Assembly (NCBI GenBank): GCA_031216755.1
Contig: JARUHG010000001.1
Location: 620,001 to 684,000, forward strand
Origin: Lysobacter arvi
GTDB taxonomy: Bacteria; Pseudomonadota; Gammaproteobacteria; Xanthomonadales; Xanthomonadaceae
Length of the DNA stretch: 64,000 nucleotides
Direction: 5' to 3'
The first letter of the stretch is position 1, and the number at the start of each line of letters is the position of its first letter. The translations under genes and the position numbers were made by a program. Positions 42,263-50,777 of the stretch are shown piece after piece. Under the pieces are notes generated by a model, which saw only the letters and a list, made by a program, of their open reading frames with translations, searched no databases and had not been told where the DNA came from.

Positions 42263-43846
42263 ATGAGCACGCGCCGCGCGACCGGCCATCCGCTCGCCGT
42301 CGCCGGCATCGTGGCGGCGTCCGTGGCGTGTTCGCAGTGGGCCTCGATGCTGCTGTGGATGCCGAACCCGCGCAGCCACATGGTGTGGTTTCCCGGCGCG
42401 GTGCTGCTCGGCGCGCTGTTGTTGCAGCCGCGCCGGCGCTGGTGGGCCTGCCTGCTCGGGACGGCCATCGGCGAGGCCGCGGCGTTCGGCGTCCTCGGCG
42501 TTCCGCCGCTCGCCGTCACCGTCGCCATGCTCGGCTCGCTCGTGCTCACGCCGGCGGTCGCGATCGCGCTGGAATCGCTGCGCAGCCGGTTGCAATCGCC
42601 GCTGGAGGACTTCCGCCTGCTCACCGCGTTCGTGGTGCTGGGCGGACTGGCGCTGCCGATGCTCAGCGCCGCCTGGATTGCCTTCGCGATCCGCGGCACC
42701 GTGCTCGAACCGTATCTGTCCGACTGGCCGAACGTGACGCTGGCGCAGAGCCTGGGCAACCTGATGCTGGTCCCGGCCGTGGTGTGGACGGCGATGCGGC
42801 GGCGCAACGCGGTGCCGCTGGACACCGACGGCGCGAGCATCGCCGTCGGCGCGGGCCTGCTGGTGACCTTGTGCCTGCTGTGGACCTGGCAGCTGCCGAT
42901 GCAGCGCCTTCAGCCCGCGCTCGTGGTCGCGCCGGTGCCGTTCCTGATCTGGGCGATGGTGAGCTTCCGTGCGGTCGGCGCCTCGCTGGCGATGCTCGCG
43001 GTAGGCCTGCTGGCGATGCATTTCAGCGTTGCCGGCGTGGGGCCGTTCATTCGCGACGACCTGGCGACGACGACCATCGCCGTGCAGCTGTGGACCGTCT
43101 CGCTCACGGTCGCGCTGCTGTACATGACCGTGGTCGTTGAGCAGCGCGCCACGCGCACGCAGGCGTTGCAGCATGCGCACCAGCGGCTGCAGGCGATGAC
43201 CGTGCAGCTGATGCGGGCGCAGGAGGACGAACGCAGCCGCATCGCGCGCGACCTGCACGACGGCATCAACCAGTCGATCGCGTCCATCGCGATCCGGCTG
43301 AGCATCGCGCGCCAGCACGCGCAGGGCGCCGAGCGGGAACTGCTCGGCGAACTGCAGGCCGCCGTGACCGACGTGTCCGAGGACGTACGCCGGCTCTCGC
43401 ACGAGCTGCATCCCAGTCTGCTGCGCTACACCGGCCTGACGATGGCGTTGCGTTCGCTCTGCGAGGCGCAGCCGGCCGGCCTGCGCGTGCACGCGGACCT
43501 GGACGAATTGCCCGAACTCCCGCTCGACGTGGCCACCGCGCTGTACCGCATCGCGCAGGAATCGCTGCGCAACGTGGAAAAGCACGCCCGCGCCCGCGAG
43601 GTCACCGTGCGCCTGGAGCGCCTCGGCGCTGACGTGCAGCTGGAGATCGGCGACGACGGCGTCGGCCTCGACGATCAGGGGCACGACGCACCGCGCGGAC
43701 TGGGGCTGCTGAGCATGCGCGAACGTGCGCGGGAGATCGGCGGCGAACTCCGGCTGGTGAGCGGCCTGCAGGGCGGAACGCGCGTGATCGCACGCGTGAC
43801 CGGCGTCGCGTCGCAGGCGAACCGGCGCGACGACGCCTGGGGCTAG
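42263..43846 (+). CDS. MASE1-type membrane histidine kinase (HisKA_3)
   Basis: A 527-residue kinase. The N-terminal 290 residues hold about eight membrane segments in a MASE1-like sensor (QWASMLLWMPNPRSHMVWFP, TAIGEAAAFGVLG, LGNLMLVPAVVWTAM). The NarX-type core has ERSRIARDLHDGINQSI (His about 332), the N-box YRIAQESLRNVEKHA, and GLGLLSMRERAREIGG. AGGAGG precedes the start. The signal sensed by MASE1 is unknown. Confidence 0.92.
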   Translation: MSTRRATGHPLAVAGIVAASVACSQWASMLLWMPNPRSHMVWFPGAVLLGALLLQPRRRWWACLLGTAIGEAAAFGVLGVPPLAVTVAMLGSLVLTPAVAIALESLRSRLQSPLEDFRLLTAFVVLGGLALPMLSAAWIAFAIRGTVLEPYLSDWPNVTLAQSLGNLMLVPAVVWTAMRRRNAVPLDTDGASIAVGAGLLVTLCLLWTWQLPMQRLQPALVVAPVPFLIWAMVSFRAVGASLAMLAVGLLAMHFSVAGVGPFIRDDLATTTIAVQLWTVSLTVALLYMTVVVEQRATRTQALQHAHQRLQAMTVQLMRAQEDERSRIARDLHDGINQSIASIAIRLSIARQHAQGAERELLGELQAAVTDVSEDVRRLSHELHPSLLRYTGLTMALRSLCEAQPAGLRVHADLDELPELPLDVATALYRIAQESLRNVEKHARAREVTVRLERLGADVQLEIGDDGVGLDDQGHDAPRGLGLLSMRERAREIGGELRLVSGLQGGTRVIARVTGVASQANRRDDAWG

Positions 43847-43866
43847 CGGAAGGCGAACGCGCCCGC

Positions 43867-44625
43867 TCACGCCGCCTCGCCGATCCGGGTCGCGTAACGG
43901 CTCCGGCGCAGCCACGCGTACTGCGCGACCAGCGCGGCGGCGAGCACCAGCGCCGAGACCGCGGTGACGCTCGCGCCCTCCATCGACGTGCCGGACTGCT
44001 TCACGTACATCGCGATCAGGCCCCAGACCGCGGCCGCCACGTAGGCGAGGTTGCCGCGCATCGCCCGGTTCGACAGCATCAGCAACGCGGCCGCGCCGGC
44101 CAGGAGCACGATGCTCCACGGCAGTTGCACGACGATGGACAGCCAGCCGTGCGCGACGATCAGCTGCGCCGTATTGAGGAACGCCGCCAGCGACAGCCAG
44201 CCCGCATGCAGCGAGAGCGGCAGCCACGCGAATGCCATCTGGCCCGGCCACGCGCGGCGCGACTGCGAGAGCGAGATCGCGCCGTACAGCACGCACGCCA
44301 GCGCCGCGACGATGATGACCCACGCGGCGACGAACCAGCCCAGCGAGAACACCGGCATCCACGCCGCCGTAAGCACGAAGCCGGCCGTCGCCGCGGGCAA
44401 AGCCGGATCGCGCCGCGGCCGCGACTGCCGGAACACCTGCCAGAGGCCATAGGCGACGTCGAGCAGGAAGATCAGGCCCCAGATCGCAAACGCGTAGCCG
44501 GCCGCGGCGAGCAGGGTGGGATAGCGGTCCGACATGTCCCCGGTGTCGGGCCCGAACGCACCGCGCGTCGTCAGCCATGCCACCAGCGGCATCGACAACG
44601 CGGCCAGGAGGGCGAGGTATCGCAT
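43867..44625 (-). CDS. polytopic membrane protein, TspO/MBR-like
   Basis: A 252-residue protein with seven membrane spans. LLAAAGYAFAIWGLIFLLDVAYGLWQVF and AAFLNTAQLIVAHGWLSIVV carry the Trp-rich GYAFxIWG signature of TspO-related proteins, which bind tetrapyrroles and respond to light or oxygen in photosynthetic bacteria. Assignment is by pattern only. A TGCGTAG motif copy lies about 85 bases upstream. The LOV kinase is encoded divergently. Confidence 0.65.
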   Translation of the reverse strand: MRYLALLAALSMPLVAWLTTRGAFGPDTGDMSDRYPTLLAAAGYAFAIWGLIFLLDVAYGLWQVFRQSRPRRDPALPAATAGFVLTAAWMPVFSLGWFVAAWVIIVAALACVLYGAISLSQSRRAWPGQMAFAWLPLSLHAGWLSLAAFLNTAQLIVAHGWLSIVVQLPWSIVLLAGAAALLMLSNRAMRGNLAYVAAAVWGLIAMYVKQSGTSMEGASVTAVSALVLAAALVAQYAWLRRSRYATRIGEAA

Positions 44626-44706
44626 GTTCGTGCTCCGGTCGGGATCGCGGGGATGGAACCGCATCGGCGGCATCGCGCGCCTGCGTCGCAGCACTGAAAG
44701 GGGGCT

Positions 44707-44723
44707 CAGTAGAACTACGCAGG
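44707..44723 (-). promoter_or_regulatory. regulatory motif copy 3
   Basis: On the minus strand CCTGCGTAGTTCTACTG, matching the palindrome at 33231-33248 in 11 of the first 12 bases. It is 82-98 bases upstream of the TspO-like gene and about 226 bases from the LOV kinase gene. The rest of the 44626-44948 gap shows no gene. Confidence 0.5.
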
Positions 44724-44948
44724 CCCGCATGCCATAACTTCGCTGGACCGCGGCGGCGCGCGGATGGATCGTGTGCTCGACACCCCTGGCGGTGTCCGGC
44801 CCAAACCTGCTGGGGCCGGCCGTCGCGCCGGGAGACTCCCTCGACCGGCGCGGCGGCATCGCTGTCATCGCTCCATCGCATGGACTTCACCCCACGTCCT
44901 GCGGAATCCCACCAGCGGGGAACAAAGCAGGACGCGCGCAAGCATCAC

Positions 44949-46523
44949 ATGGTCACACCGGTCACCTCGGATCGAGGGCTGCTCACCCAGATCGTCGAGC
45001 AAAGCCGCATCGGCATCATCGTCACGTCCGTCGGGGACGATCAGCGGATCCTTTACGCGAACCAGGCCTTCCTGGAGCTCACCGGCTACGCGATGGACGA
45101 GGTCATCGGCCGGAACTGCCGTTTCCTGCAAGGCGCGAACACGGCGCCGGATGCGATCGCCGAATTGCGCGACGCGATGGACAACGGCAGGACGGTCGTC
45201 GTCGAACTGCTCAATTACCGCAAGGACGGCACCGAGTTCTGGAACCAGCTGCACGTCCACCCGATCCTCGGCGCGGACGGCCAGCCGCAATACATGCTGG
45301 GCTACCAGCGCGACGTGACGCAGCGCCGCAACCTGGAACAGGGCCTGCAGCAGGTGCGCCGTCTGGAAGCGCTCGGCGTGCTCACCGGCGGCATCGCGCA
45401 CGAGTTCAACAACCTGCTCCAGGTCATGACCTCCACGCTCGACATGATCGAGTACCAGGTCGGCCCGGGCGAGGGACGTGCCGAACGGATCGCGGCGCCG
45501 ATCGACAGCGGTCGTGCGGCGATCGCCCGCGTCGAAGCGTTGACCCGCCAGCTGCAGACCTTCGCACGGGGCAGGCCGGGCGCCACCGCCACGGCGCAGG
45601 TGAACGAGGTGATCGAGTCGCTGCGCGAGATCCTGACCAAGGCGCTGGGCGAAGCGGTGCAGGTGGAGTTCGACCTGGAGGCGACCGTCGGCAGTTGCTG
45701 CATCGACCGCGTCCTTGCCGAAACCTGCCTGGTCAACATCGCGATCAATGCGAAGGAAGCGATGGAGGGCTGCGCCGACCGCCGGCTGCTCATCCGCACC
45801 GGTCGGCGCGACATGGAAACCGATCAGGCGCAGGCGTACCGGATCGAGCCGGGCGTGTACTTCGCCATCGAGCTGATCGACTCCGGACGCGGCATGGACG
45901 CCGCCACGCTGGAACGCGCGTGCGACCCGTTCTTCAGCACGAAGGGATCGCTCGGAGTGGGCCTGGGCCTTTCGACCGCCTACGGCTTCGCGCGGCAGTC
46001 CGGCGGAACGCTGACGCTCCACAGCGAGGTGGGGAAGGGGACGCGGGTGACGCTCCTGCTTCCCGCGGTGAATCCCGAGGTGACCGCCGGCGCCGATGCC
46101 GGCACGGCACAAGCGTCGCCGCGCGCCACCAAACTGTTGCTGGTGGACGACCGGGACGATCTGGTCTTCGTCGTGCGCGACATGCTGCGGGTCGAAGGCT
46201 TCGAGGTCACCACCGCGAACGATGCCAGCCAGGCGCTGGCCCGATTCGAGAACGAAGGTACCTTCGACCTGATGTTGAGCGACGTGGTGATGCCCGGCGA
46301 AATGGACGGTTTCGCCCTGGCCCGGATGGTGCGCGAGCGCTACCCGACCACGCGCATCCTGTTGATGAGCGGCTTCACCGGCCGCGAGCTCGGACCGGAA
46401 GCCGCCGAATTCGACCTGATCGCCAAACCGTTCCGGTTCCCGGAACTGCTTTCCCGCATACGTACGACGCTGGCCGCGCGACATGCGGACGTCGATCGTG
46501 CGACGGTGGCGGATGCTTCGTAA
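44949..46523 (+). CDS. blue-light LOV-domain hybrid histidine kinase
   Basis: A 524-residue LOV-HK-REC protein. The LOV domain (12-125) has the photo-adduct cysteine C57 in GRNCRFLQ, plus NYRKDGTEFWN and the Gln of LGYQRDV. A coiled linker leads to HisKA with H151 in GGIAHEFNNLLQ, HATPase (DSGRGMDAAT, GVGLGLSTAYGF) and a C-terminal REC with D445 in LMLSDVVMPG. No DNA-binding output. An in-frame ATG at 44880 would add 23 residues; neither start has a good ribosome-binding site. Confidence 0.93.
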   Translation: MVTPVTSDRGLLTQIVEQSRIGIIVTSVGDDQRILYANQAFLELTGYAMDEVIGRNCRFLQGANTAPDAIAELRDAMDNGRTVVVELLNYRKDGTEFWNQLHVHPILGADGQPQYMLGYQRDVTQRRNLEQGLQQVRRLEALGVLTGGIAHEFNNLLQVMTSTLDMIEYQVGPGEGRAERIAAPIDSGRAAIARVEALTRQLQTFARGRPGATATAQVNEVIESLREILTKALGEAVQVEFDLEATVGSCCIDRVLAETCLVNIAINAKEAMEGCADRRLLIRTGRRDMETDQAQAYRIEPGVYFAIELIDSGRGMDAATLERACDPFFSTKGSLGVGLGLSTAYGFARQSGGTLTLHSEVGKGTRVTLLLPAVNPEVTAGADAGTAQASPRATKLLLVDDRDDLVFVVRDMLRVEGFEVTTANDASQALARFENEGTFDLMLSDVVMPGEMDGFALARMVRERYPTTRILLMSGFTGRELGPEAAEFDLIAKPFRFPELLSRIRTTLAARHADVDRATVADAS

Positions 46524-46561
46524 GGGCGGACCGTAACACGCCGCGCGCGATCGACACTCCT

Positions 46562-47476
46562 TCAACCGTCGCCCGTGCGATCCAGGAAATCCTGCACGAC
46601 GCCGGCCACTTCGTCGGGATACTGATGATGCGGCGCATGCCCCGTCTGCGAGTAGAAGACGAACCTGGCGTTGCGCATTTGGCCGATCAGCGGAAACCAG
46701 TTCTGGCCGGCGGTGCTGGTGTCGTGGTCGCCGGCGATGACGAGGATCGGCGTCCCGATGCGCGCGAGCTTCTCCCGGCGTCCGGCGGCGTCCTCGTGGA
46801 ATGCGCCGGCGGCCGCGAAGTAGCGTTCGAACTGCGCCGGTTTCGATGGGATGCGGGCGTCCACGTCGGGCCGCACGCGGATGCGTTCGCGCGACTGACG
46901 GGCACGCTCGCGGCTCAGGGCGGAGGCGGGCTCGAAGAACAGGACCTCCTCGTCGGCCAGGTCGTTGACGGGCTTGAGCGCGCGCTCCAGGAACGCCGGC
47001 TGCAGGGGGATCTCGTTCTTTCCCGCCGGGTTCGTCGCGAGAAGCACCAGGCGGTCCACGCGTGCGGGACGGTCCACGACGTAGGCCTGCGCGAGCAGTC
47101 CGCCCCACGACCAACCGAGCAGGTCGAACTTCTGCAATCCCAGTGCGTCGGCGAAGCCGTCGAGCGAAGCGATTCCCTGCTCCATGGTCGCCGGCTGCGC
47201 TCCTTGCGAATAGCCGACGCCGGGCAGTTCGAACAGGATCACCGTGCGGTGCCGCGCCAGCGCATCCAGGAAGGCGGGGTCCCACGTGTCCAGCGTGCCG
47301 CGGAAGCGGTTCACCAGGACGATCGGTGCGCCGCTTCCCATCTTGCGGTACGCGATGCGGTCGGCGCCGACCTGCACAGTGCGTGTTTCCGCGGTCGCGG
47401 CGCCTTCCGCGGCGACGGCATGCGGAACGGACAGCGTGGCGACGACGATCGACGCCAACAGCGAAAGCGTGCGCAT
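46562..47476 (-). CDS. exported alpha/beta hydrolase
   Basis: A 304-residue secreted hydrolase: signal LLASIVVATLSVPHAVA, nucleophile elbow LLGWSWGGLLAQ (S123), acid in VIAGDHDTS and His in YSQTGHAPHHQYP. The oxyanion strand is IVLVNRFRGTLDTWDPAF. This is the haloalkane-dehalogenase/lipase-like group, substrate unknown. Last gene of a five-gene minus-strand run with gaps of 37-65 bases. Confidence 0.85.
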   Translation of the reverse strand: MRTLSLLASIVVATLSVPHAVAAEGAATAETRTVQVGADRIAYRKMGSGAPIVLVNRFRGTLDTWDPAFLDALARHRTVILFELPGVGYSQGAQPATMEQGIASLDGFADALGLQKFDLLGWSWGGLLAQAYVVDRPARVDRLVLLATNPAGKNEIPLQPAFLERALKPVNDLADEEVLFFEPASALSRERARQSRERIRVRPDVDARIPSKPAQFERYFAAAGAFHEDAAGRREKLARIGTPILVIAGDHDTSTAGQNWFPLIGQMRNARFVFYSQTGHAPHHQYPDEVAGVVQDFLDRTGDG

Positions 47477-47513
47477 GGGAGGCCTCGGCTGGATGGGCTC
47501 GCGCGTGGGGGAA

Positions 47514-48593
47514 TCAACGGGGATCGATCTGCGGGATGTCGAACTGGACCAGGTTCCACCGCGTCACCTTCTCTTCCCATTCGTCGCCTTCGCGCGGGGT
47601 GAGCGGAAGCGCGAGGTTCGCCACGAGCATCCGCCGTCCCTGCACGGCGGTGGCGGCAGGGAAGAGCAGGCCGCGCGGCGCGCCGTCCGGCCCGATGCCG
47701 TCGAAGTGACCCGCACGGGCGCGCACGAGGCCGCGCGAATCCAGCGCGACGACCGCGTCGACCTGGTTGGATGCGACCCAGAGCAGTCCGTCGTGCAGCA
47801 GCAGTCCGTCGGCGCCGTACACGCTTTCGGCGAGCACGTCGGGTTTTCCGCCGGCCAGCGGCAGGCGCAGCACGCGACCGTCGCCGGCGTTGTTGACGTA
47901 CAGCAGCCCGGCGGTCGCGTCGATCGCGATGCCGTTCGCGCCGAACGGCAATGCGCCGGTCGTCACCAGCAGCGGATCGCGCACCAGCACATCGACCTTG
48001 CACGGCCGGCACGTGGTCGCGCGGGGAATGCGGTAGATCGCGCCCTGGAACGAATCGGACACGTAGGCGTTGCCTGCCTCGTCGAAGGCCAGTCCATTGA
48101 TCGCGGGGAAACCCGCCGAACCGTAGACGATCCGATCCTGGCTGCCGTCCGGATTGGCGATGAGCCGATCGCCTGGCGCAGGCGGCGTCAGCGCGGCGAA
48201 GCTCGCGATGTCCTCGGGCGATTGGCCGGTCGCGAATTTCGCGGGCAGGCGCTGCAGTTTCGAGGCGCCGAAGTTGAGGAAGTAGATCGCGCCATCGGCG
48301 TACGCCAGTCCCGTGATCGGCGTCGCCCCGAGGTCCGCCCGGGCCAGCAGCCGCCCGTCGGGCGACAACCGGATCAGCTGGTTGCGGCGCGCCGTGGCCG
48401 GCTCGCGACTGTCGAACGAACCGACGTACACCTCGCCCGAGTCGGGATCGGTCGCGAGGCTTTCCGGATGGCGGAAGTCCTCCGGCAGCGTGACGAACGG
48501 ACGCGTTTCGATGCGCACGTGCGAGTCCGCCGATTGCGCTGCGGCAAGCGGGGACGCAAGGGCCAGCACGATCGCGCCGAGGATCTTGTTCAT
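47514..48593 (-). CDS. exported SMP-30/NHL-type beta-propeller protein
   Basis: A 359-residue secreted protein: signal ILGAIVLALASPLAAA, then propeller blades with SLATDPDSGEVYVGSFDS, ITGLAYADGAIYFLNFGA, INGLAFDEAGNAYVSDSFQG, ANGIAIDATAGLLYVNNAGD and ADGLLLHDGLLWVASNQVDA. It resembles SMP-30/gluconolactonase enzymes and NHL proteins. Lactonase metal ligands (Glu, Asn, Asp) may be present, but activity is unproven. Two cysteines in TTCRPCKVDV. Confidence 0.8.
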   Translation of the reverse strand: MNKILGAIVLALASPLAAAQSADSHVRIETRPFVTLPEDFRHPESLATDPDSGEVYVGSFDSREPATARRNQLIRLSPDGRLLARADLGATPITGLAYADGAIYFLNFGASKLQRLPAKFATGQSPEDIASFAALTPPAPGDRLIANPDGSQDRIVYGSAGFPAINGLAFDEAGNAYVSDSFQGAIYRIPRATTCRPCKVDVLVRDPLLVTTGALPFGANGIAIDATAGLLYVNNAGDGRVLRLPLAGGKPDVLAESVYGADGLLLHDGLLWVASNQVDAVVALDSRGLVRARAGHFDGIGPDGAPRGLLFPAATAVQGRRMLVANLALPLTPREGDEWEEKVTRWNLVQFDIPQIDPR

Positions 48594-48658
48594 CTCAACA
48601 CCTTTCGAGGGGCGGGCATCCGGGCGCGTTCCTGGAACGTACGCTCGCTACGGCGGCG

Positions 48659-49156
48659 TCATGTCACCGCGGCGATCCGCGATTCGCGCCGGATGCGCAT
48701 CGCCTGCCACGCCGCGCCCACCAGGTACACGAGGAAGCCGACGCCGACGATCGCCTTGAGCACGGGATCTTCCGGCCCGGAGAACGCCGGATCGCCGATC
48801 GGAATCCGCGTTCCGGTTTCGGTCAGTCCGGGAATCAGGTGGAAGAACAGGGTGAGCGAGTTGCCGAGCACCGCGACATAGCGCGCGAACGACGACCCGC
48901 CCAATCGCTCGGCGGACGCGGCGACGGCGAGCACCACCAGCGTCAGGATCGCCAGTACGTGCGGAGCGCCGAAGCCGCCGTGGCGGAAGATGAAAAGCCC
49001 GGTGAAGGCGGTCGCCGCGGTCAACCACACGTACAGCGCGCCGGAGCGCGTACGCATCCGGATTTCGCCGTACCGGACCAGCGAACGGATCCCGAAGAAC
49101 ACCGCCACCAGCGCGATGGCGGTGTGGAACATGCCGAACGACGAAATGTTGAGCAT
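48659..49156 (-). CDS. four-span membrane protein of unknown function
   Basis: A 165-residue inner-membrane protein with four to five hydrophobic segments (FHTAIALVAVFFGIRSLV, YVWLTAATAFTGLFIF, LAILTLVVLAVAASAE, AIVGVGFLVYLVGAAW) and a conserved HGGFG turn. It resembles DUF2306-like heme/cytochrome-type transmembrane proteins but no heme ligand pattern is certain. Middle gene of the 46.6-50.6 kb run. Confidence 0.75.
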   Translation of the reverse strand: MLNISSFGMFHTAIALVAVFFGIRSLVRYGEIRMRTRSGALYVWLTAATAFTGLFIFRHGGFGAPHVLAILTLVVLAVAASAERLGGSSFARYVAVLGNSLTLFFHLIPGLTETGTRIPIGDPAFSGPEDPVLKAIVGVGFLVYLVGAAWQAMRIRRESRIAAVT

Positions 49157-49209
49157 GGCGTGGACTCCAGCGTTCGGGCCGGCAGCGTGTCGCGACCGGC
49201 GATGCGGCG

Positions 49210-50214
49210 TCAGGACCTGGCGAAGGCGAGCAGGTCCGCGTTGAGGCGATCCTTGTGCGTATCGGTGATGCCGTGCGGCGCGCCTTCGTAGACGACCAGC
49301 TTGCTGTCCTTGACCAGCTTCGCCGACGCGCGCCCGGCCGCATCGATCGGCACGATCTGGTCGTCGTCGCCGTGGATGATCAGCGTGGGGACGTCGAAGC
49401 GCTTGAGGTCCTCGGTGAAGTCGGTTTCCGAGAACGCCTTGATGCTGTCGTAGGTGTTCTTGTGGCCGCCGAGCATGCCCTGCATCCACCAGGCGTTGAT
49501 CACGCCGGGCGATGGCGTCGCGCCGGGGCGGTTGTAGCCGAAGAACGGGCCGGACGGGATGTCCAGGAACAGCTGTGCGCGATTGGCGAGCAACCCCTGG
49601 CGGATGCCATCGAACACCGACACGGGCAGGCCGCCGGGATTGGTGTCGGTCTTCACCATCAGCGGCGGCACGGCCGACACCAGCGCGACCTTCTTCACGC
49701 GCTTGGTGCCGTGGCGACCGACGTACCGGGTGACTTCGCCGCCGCCGGTGGAGAAGCCCACCAGCATCGCGTCCTTCACGTCGAGCTTGTCGAGCAGCTG
49801 CGCCAGGTCGTCGGCGTAGTGGTCCATGTCGTTGCCGTCCCACGGCTGGCTCGAACGGCCATGTCCGCGGCGATCGTGCGCGATGCAGCGGAAACCGTTC
49901 GCGGCCAGGTGGTACATCTGCGATTCCCAGCTGTCGGCGTTGAGCGGCCAGCCGTGGCTGAACACGACGACCGGGCCGGTGCCCCAGTCCTTGTAGTAGA
50001 TCTCGACGCCGTCTTTGGTGGTGAAGGTGCTCATGGCCTGTGCGATTCCTGCGGAGGGAGGGGTGGGGGAGGGCGCGGCGGGCGCGGCGTCCGGTGCTTC
50101 GGAGGACGTGCAGCCGGCCAGCGGGAGGAGCGCGGCCACCGCCAGCGCGGTGCCGCCGGCCAGTACGCTGCGGCGGCCTTCGTCGACGGTGTCGGGGCGA
50201 TCGTTGCTGGACAT
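49210..50214 (-). CDS. chloroperoxidase-like alpha/beta hydrolase with lipoprotein leader
   Basis: A 334-residue protein. Residues 61-334 are a complete non-heme chloroperoxidase/arylesterase: [20 protein letters not shown], oxyanion [11 protein letters not shown], elbow [14 protein letters not shown] (S155), acid HGDDDQIVP and His in [11 protein letters not shown]. Cytosolic relatives start at the Met equivalent to residue 61. Here an RR-containing leader with lipobox PLAGC (Cys35) and a Pro/Ala linker is fused in front, so it is probably a Tat- or Sec-exported lipoprotein. GAGGTGA precedes the start. Confidence 0.88.
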   Translation of the reverse strand: MSSNDRPDTVDEGRRSVLAGGTALAVAALLPLAGCTSSEAPDAAPAAPSPTPPSAGIAQAMSTFTTKDGVEIYYKDWGTGPVVVFSHGWPLNADSWESQMYHLAANGFRCIAHDRRGHGRSSQPWDGNDMDHYADDLAQLLDKLDVKDAMLVGFSTGGGEVTRYVGRHGTKRVKKVALVSAVPPLMVKTDTNPGGLPVSVFDGIRQGLLANRAQLFLDIPSGPFFGYNRPGATPSPGVINAWWMQGMLGGHKNTYDSIKAFSETDFTEDLKRFDVPTLIIHGDDDQIVPIDAAGRASAKLVKDSKLVVYEGAPHGITDTHKDRLNADLLAFARS

Positions 50215-50279
50215 GGTCACCTCGCGGTGGCGGCACCTGCGTGCCGGGATGGAGCGCGACGGGCGCGCGGTGCGGTGCG

Positions 50280-50648
50280 TCATTCCGGTATCCGCACGAT
50301 GCGCTGGCCGAACAGCAGCGCGTCGAGCGAATAGCCGCCGGGGCCCAGCAACATCAGTGCCACCGACCCGAAGCCGGAGGACACCAGCATCAGCGTCGCC
50401 GGGCCCAGGTCGGCGTCCTGCAACCGGCCGATGACGCCCACGCAGTACGCCAGCGCGAACCACGGCGTCATCAGTCCTCCCAGCATCGCCAGTGCGGCCA
50501 GGCCGGTGCAGAACGCCGCGACCGCGGACGTGAGCGGAAGCAGTTCGAGCGGGTTGTGCAGGACCAGGCTTGCGACCAAAGACACCCGTAACGCCAGTAA
50601 GCCAATCCCTGGCATGCCGTGGGGGAAGCGGGAAATCCGCGGCCGCAT
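50280..50648 (-). CDS. DoxX family membrane protein
   Basis: A 122-residue inner-membrane protein with four spans ([65 protein letters not shown]), the DoxX/SURF4-like layout of quinone-linked subunits. [13 protein letters not shown] at the C-terminus is characteristic. First gene of the minus-strand run, divergent from the sensor kinase at 50778. Confidence 0.82.
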   Translation of the reverse strand: MRPRISRFPHGMPGIGLLALRVSLVASLVLHNPLELLPLTSAVAAFCTGLAALAMLGGLMTPWFALAYCVGVIGRLQDADLGPATLMLVSSGFGSVALMLLGPGGYSLDALLFGQRIVRIPE

Positions 50649-50660
50649 GCAGGCAGAATA

Positions 50661-50672
50661 GGTAGCGTTACC
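50661..50672. promoter_or_regulatory. palindrome in the DoxX/sensor-kinase divergent promoter
   Basis: GGTAGCGTTACC, a GGTA/TACC inverted repeat with a four-base centre, 13 bases upstream of the DoxX start and 106 bases before the kinase start. A candidate operator for the NarL-type regulator at 53831. Confidence 0.35.
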
Positions 50673-50777
50673 CTCCCGGCCCAGCCGCATACGGGGCGCC
50701 TGCAGGTCCCACCATCGAGGGATGGCGGCGCACCACCGGGATCCCGTCCAGTACGCGGTCGTGCAAGCGGAGGATCC

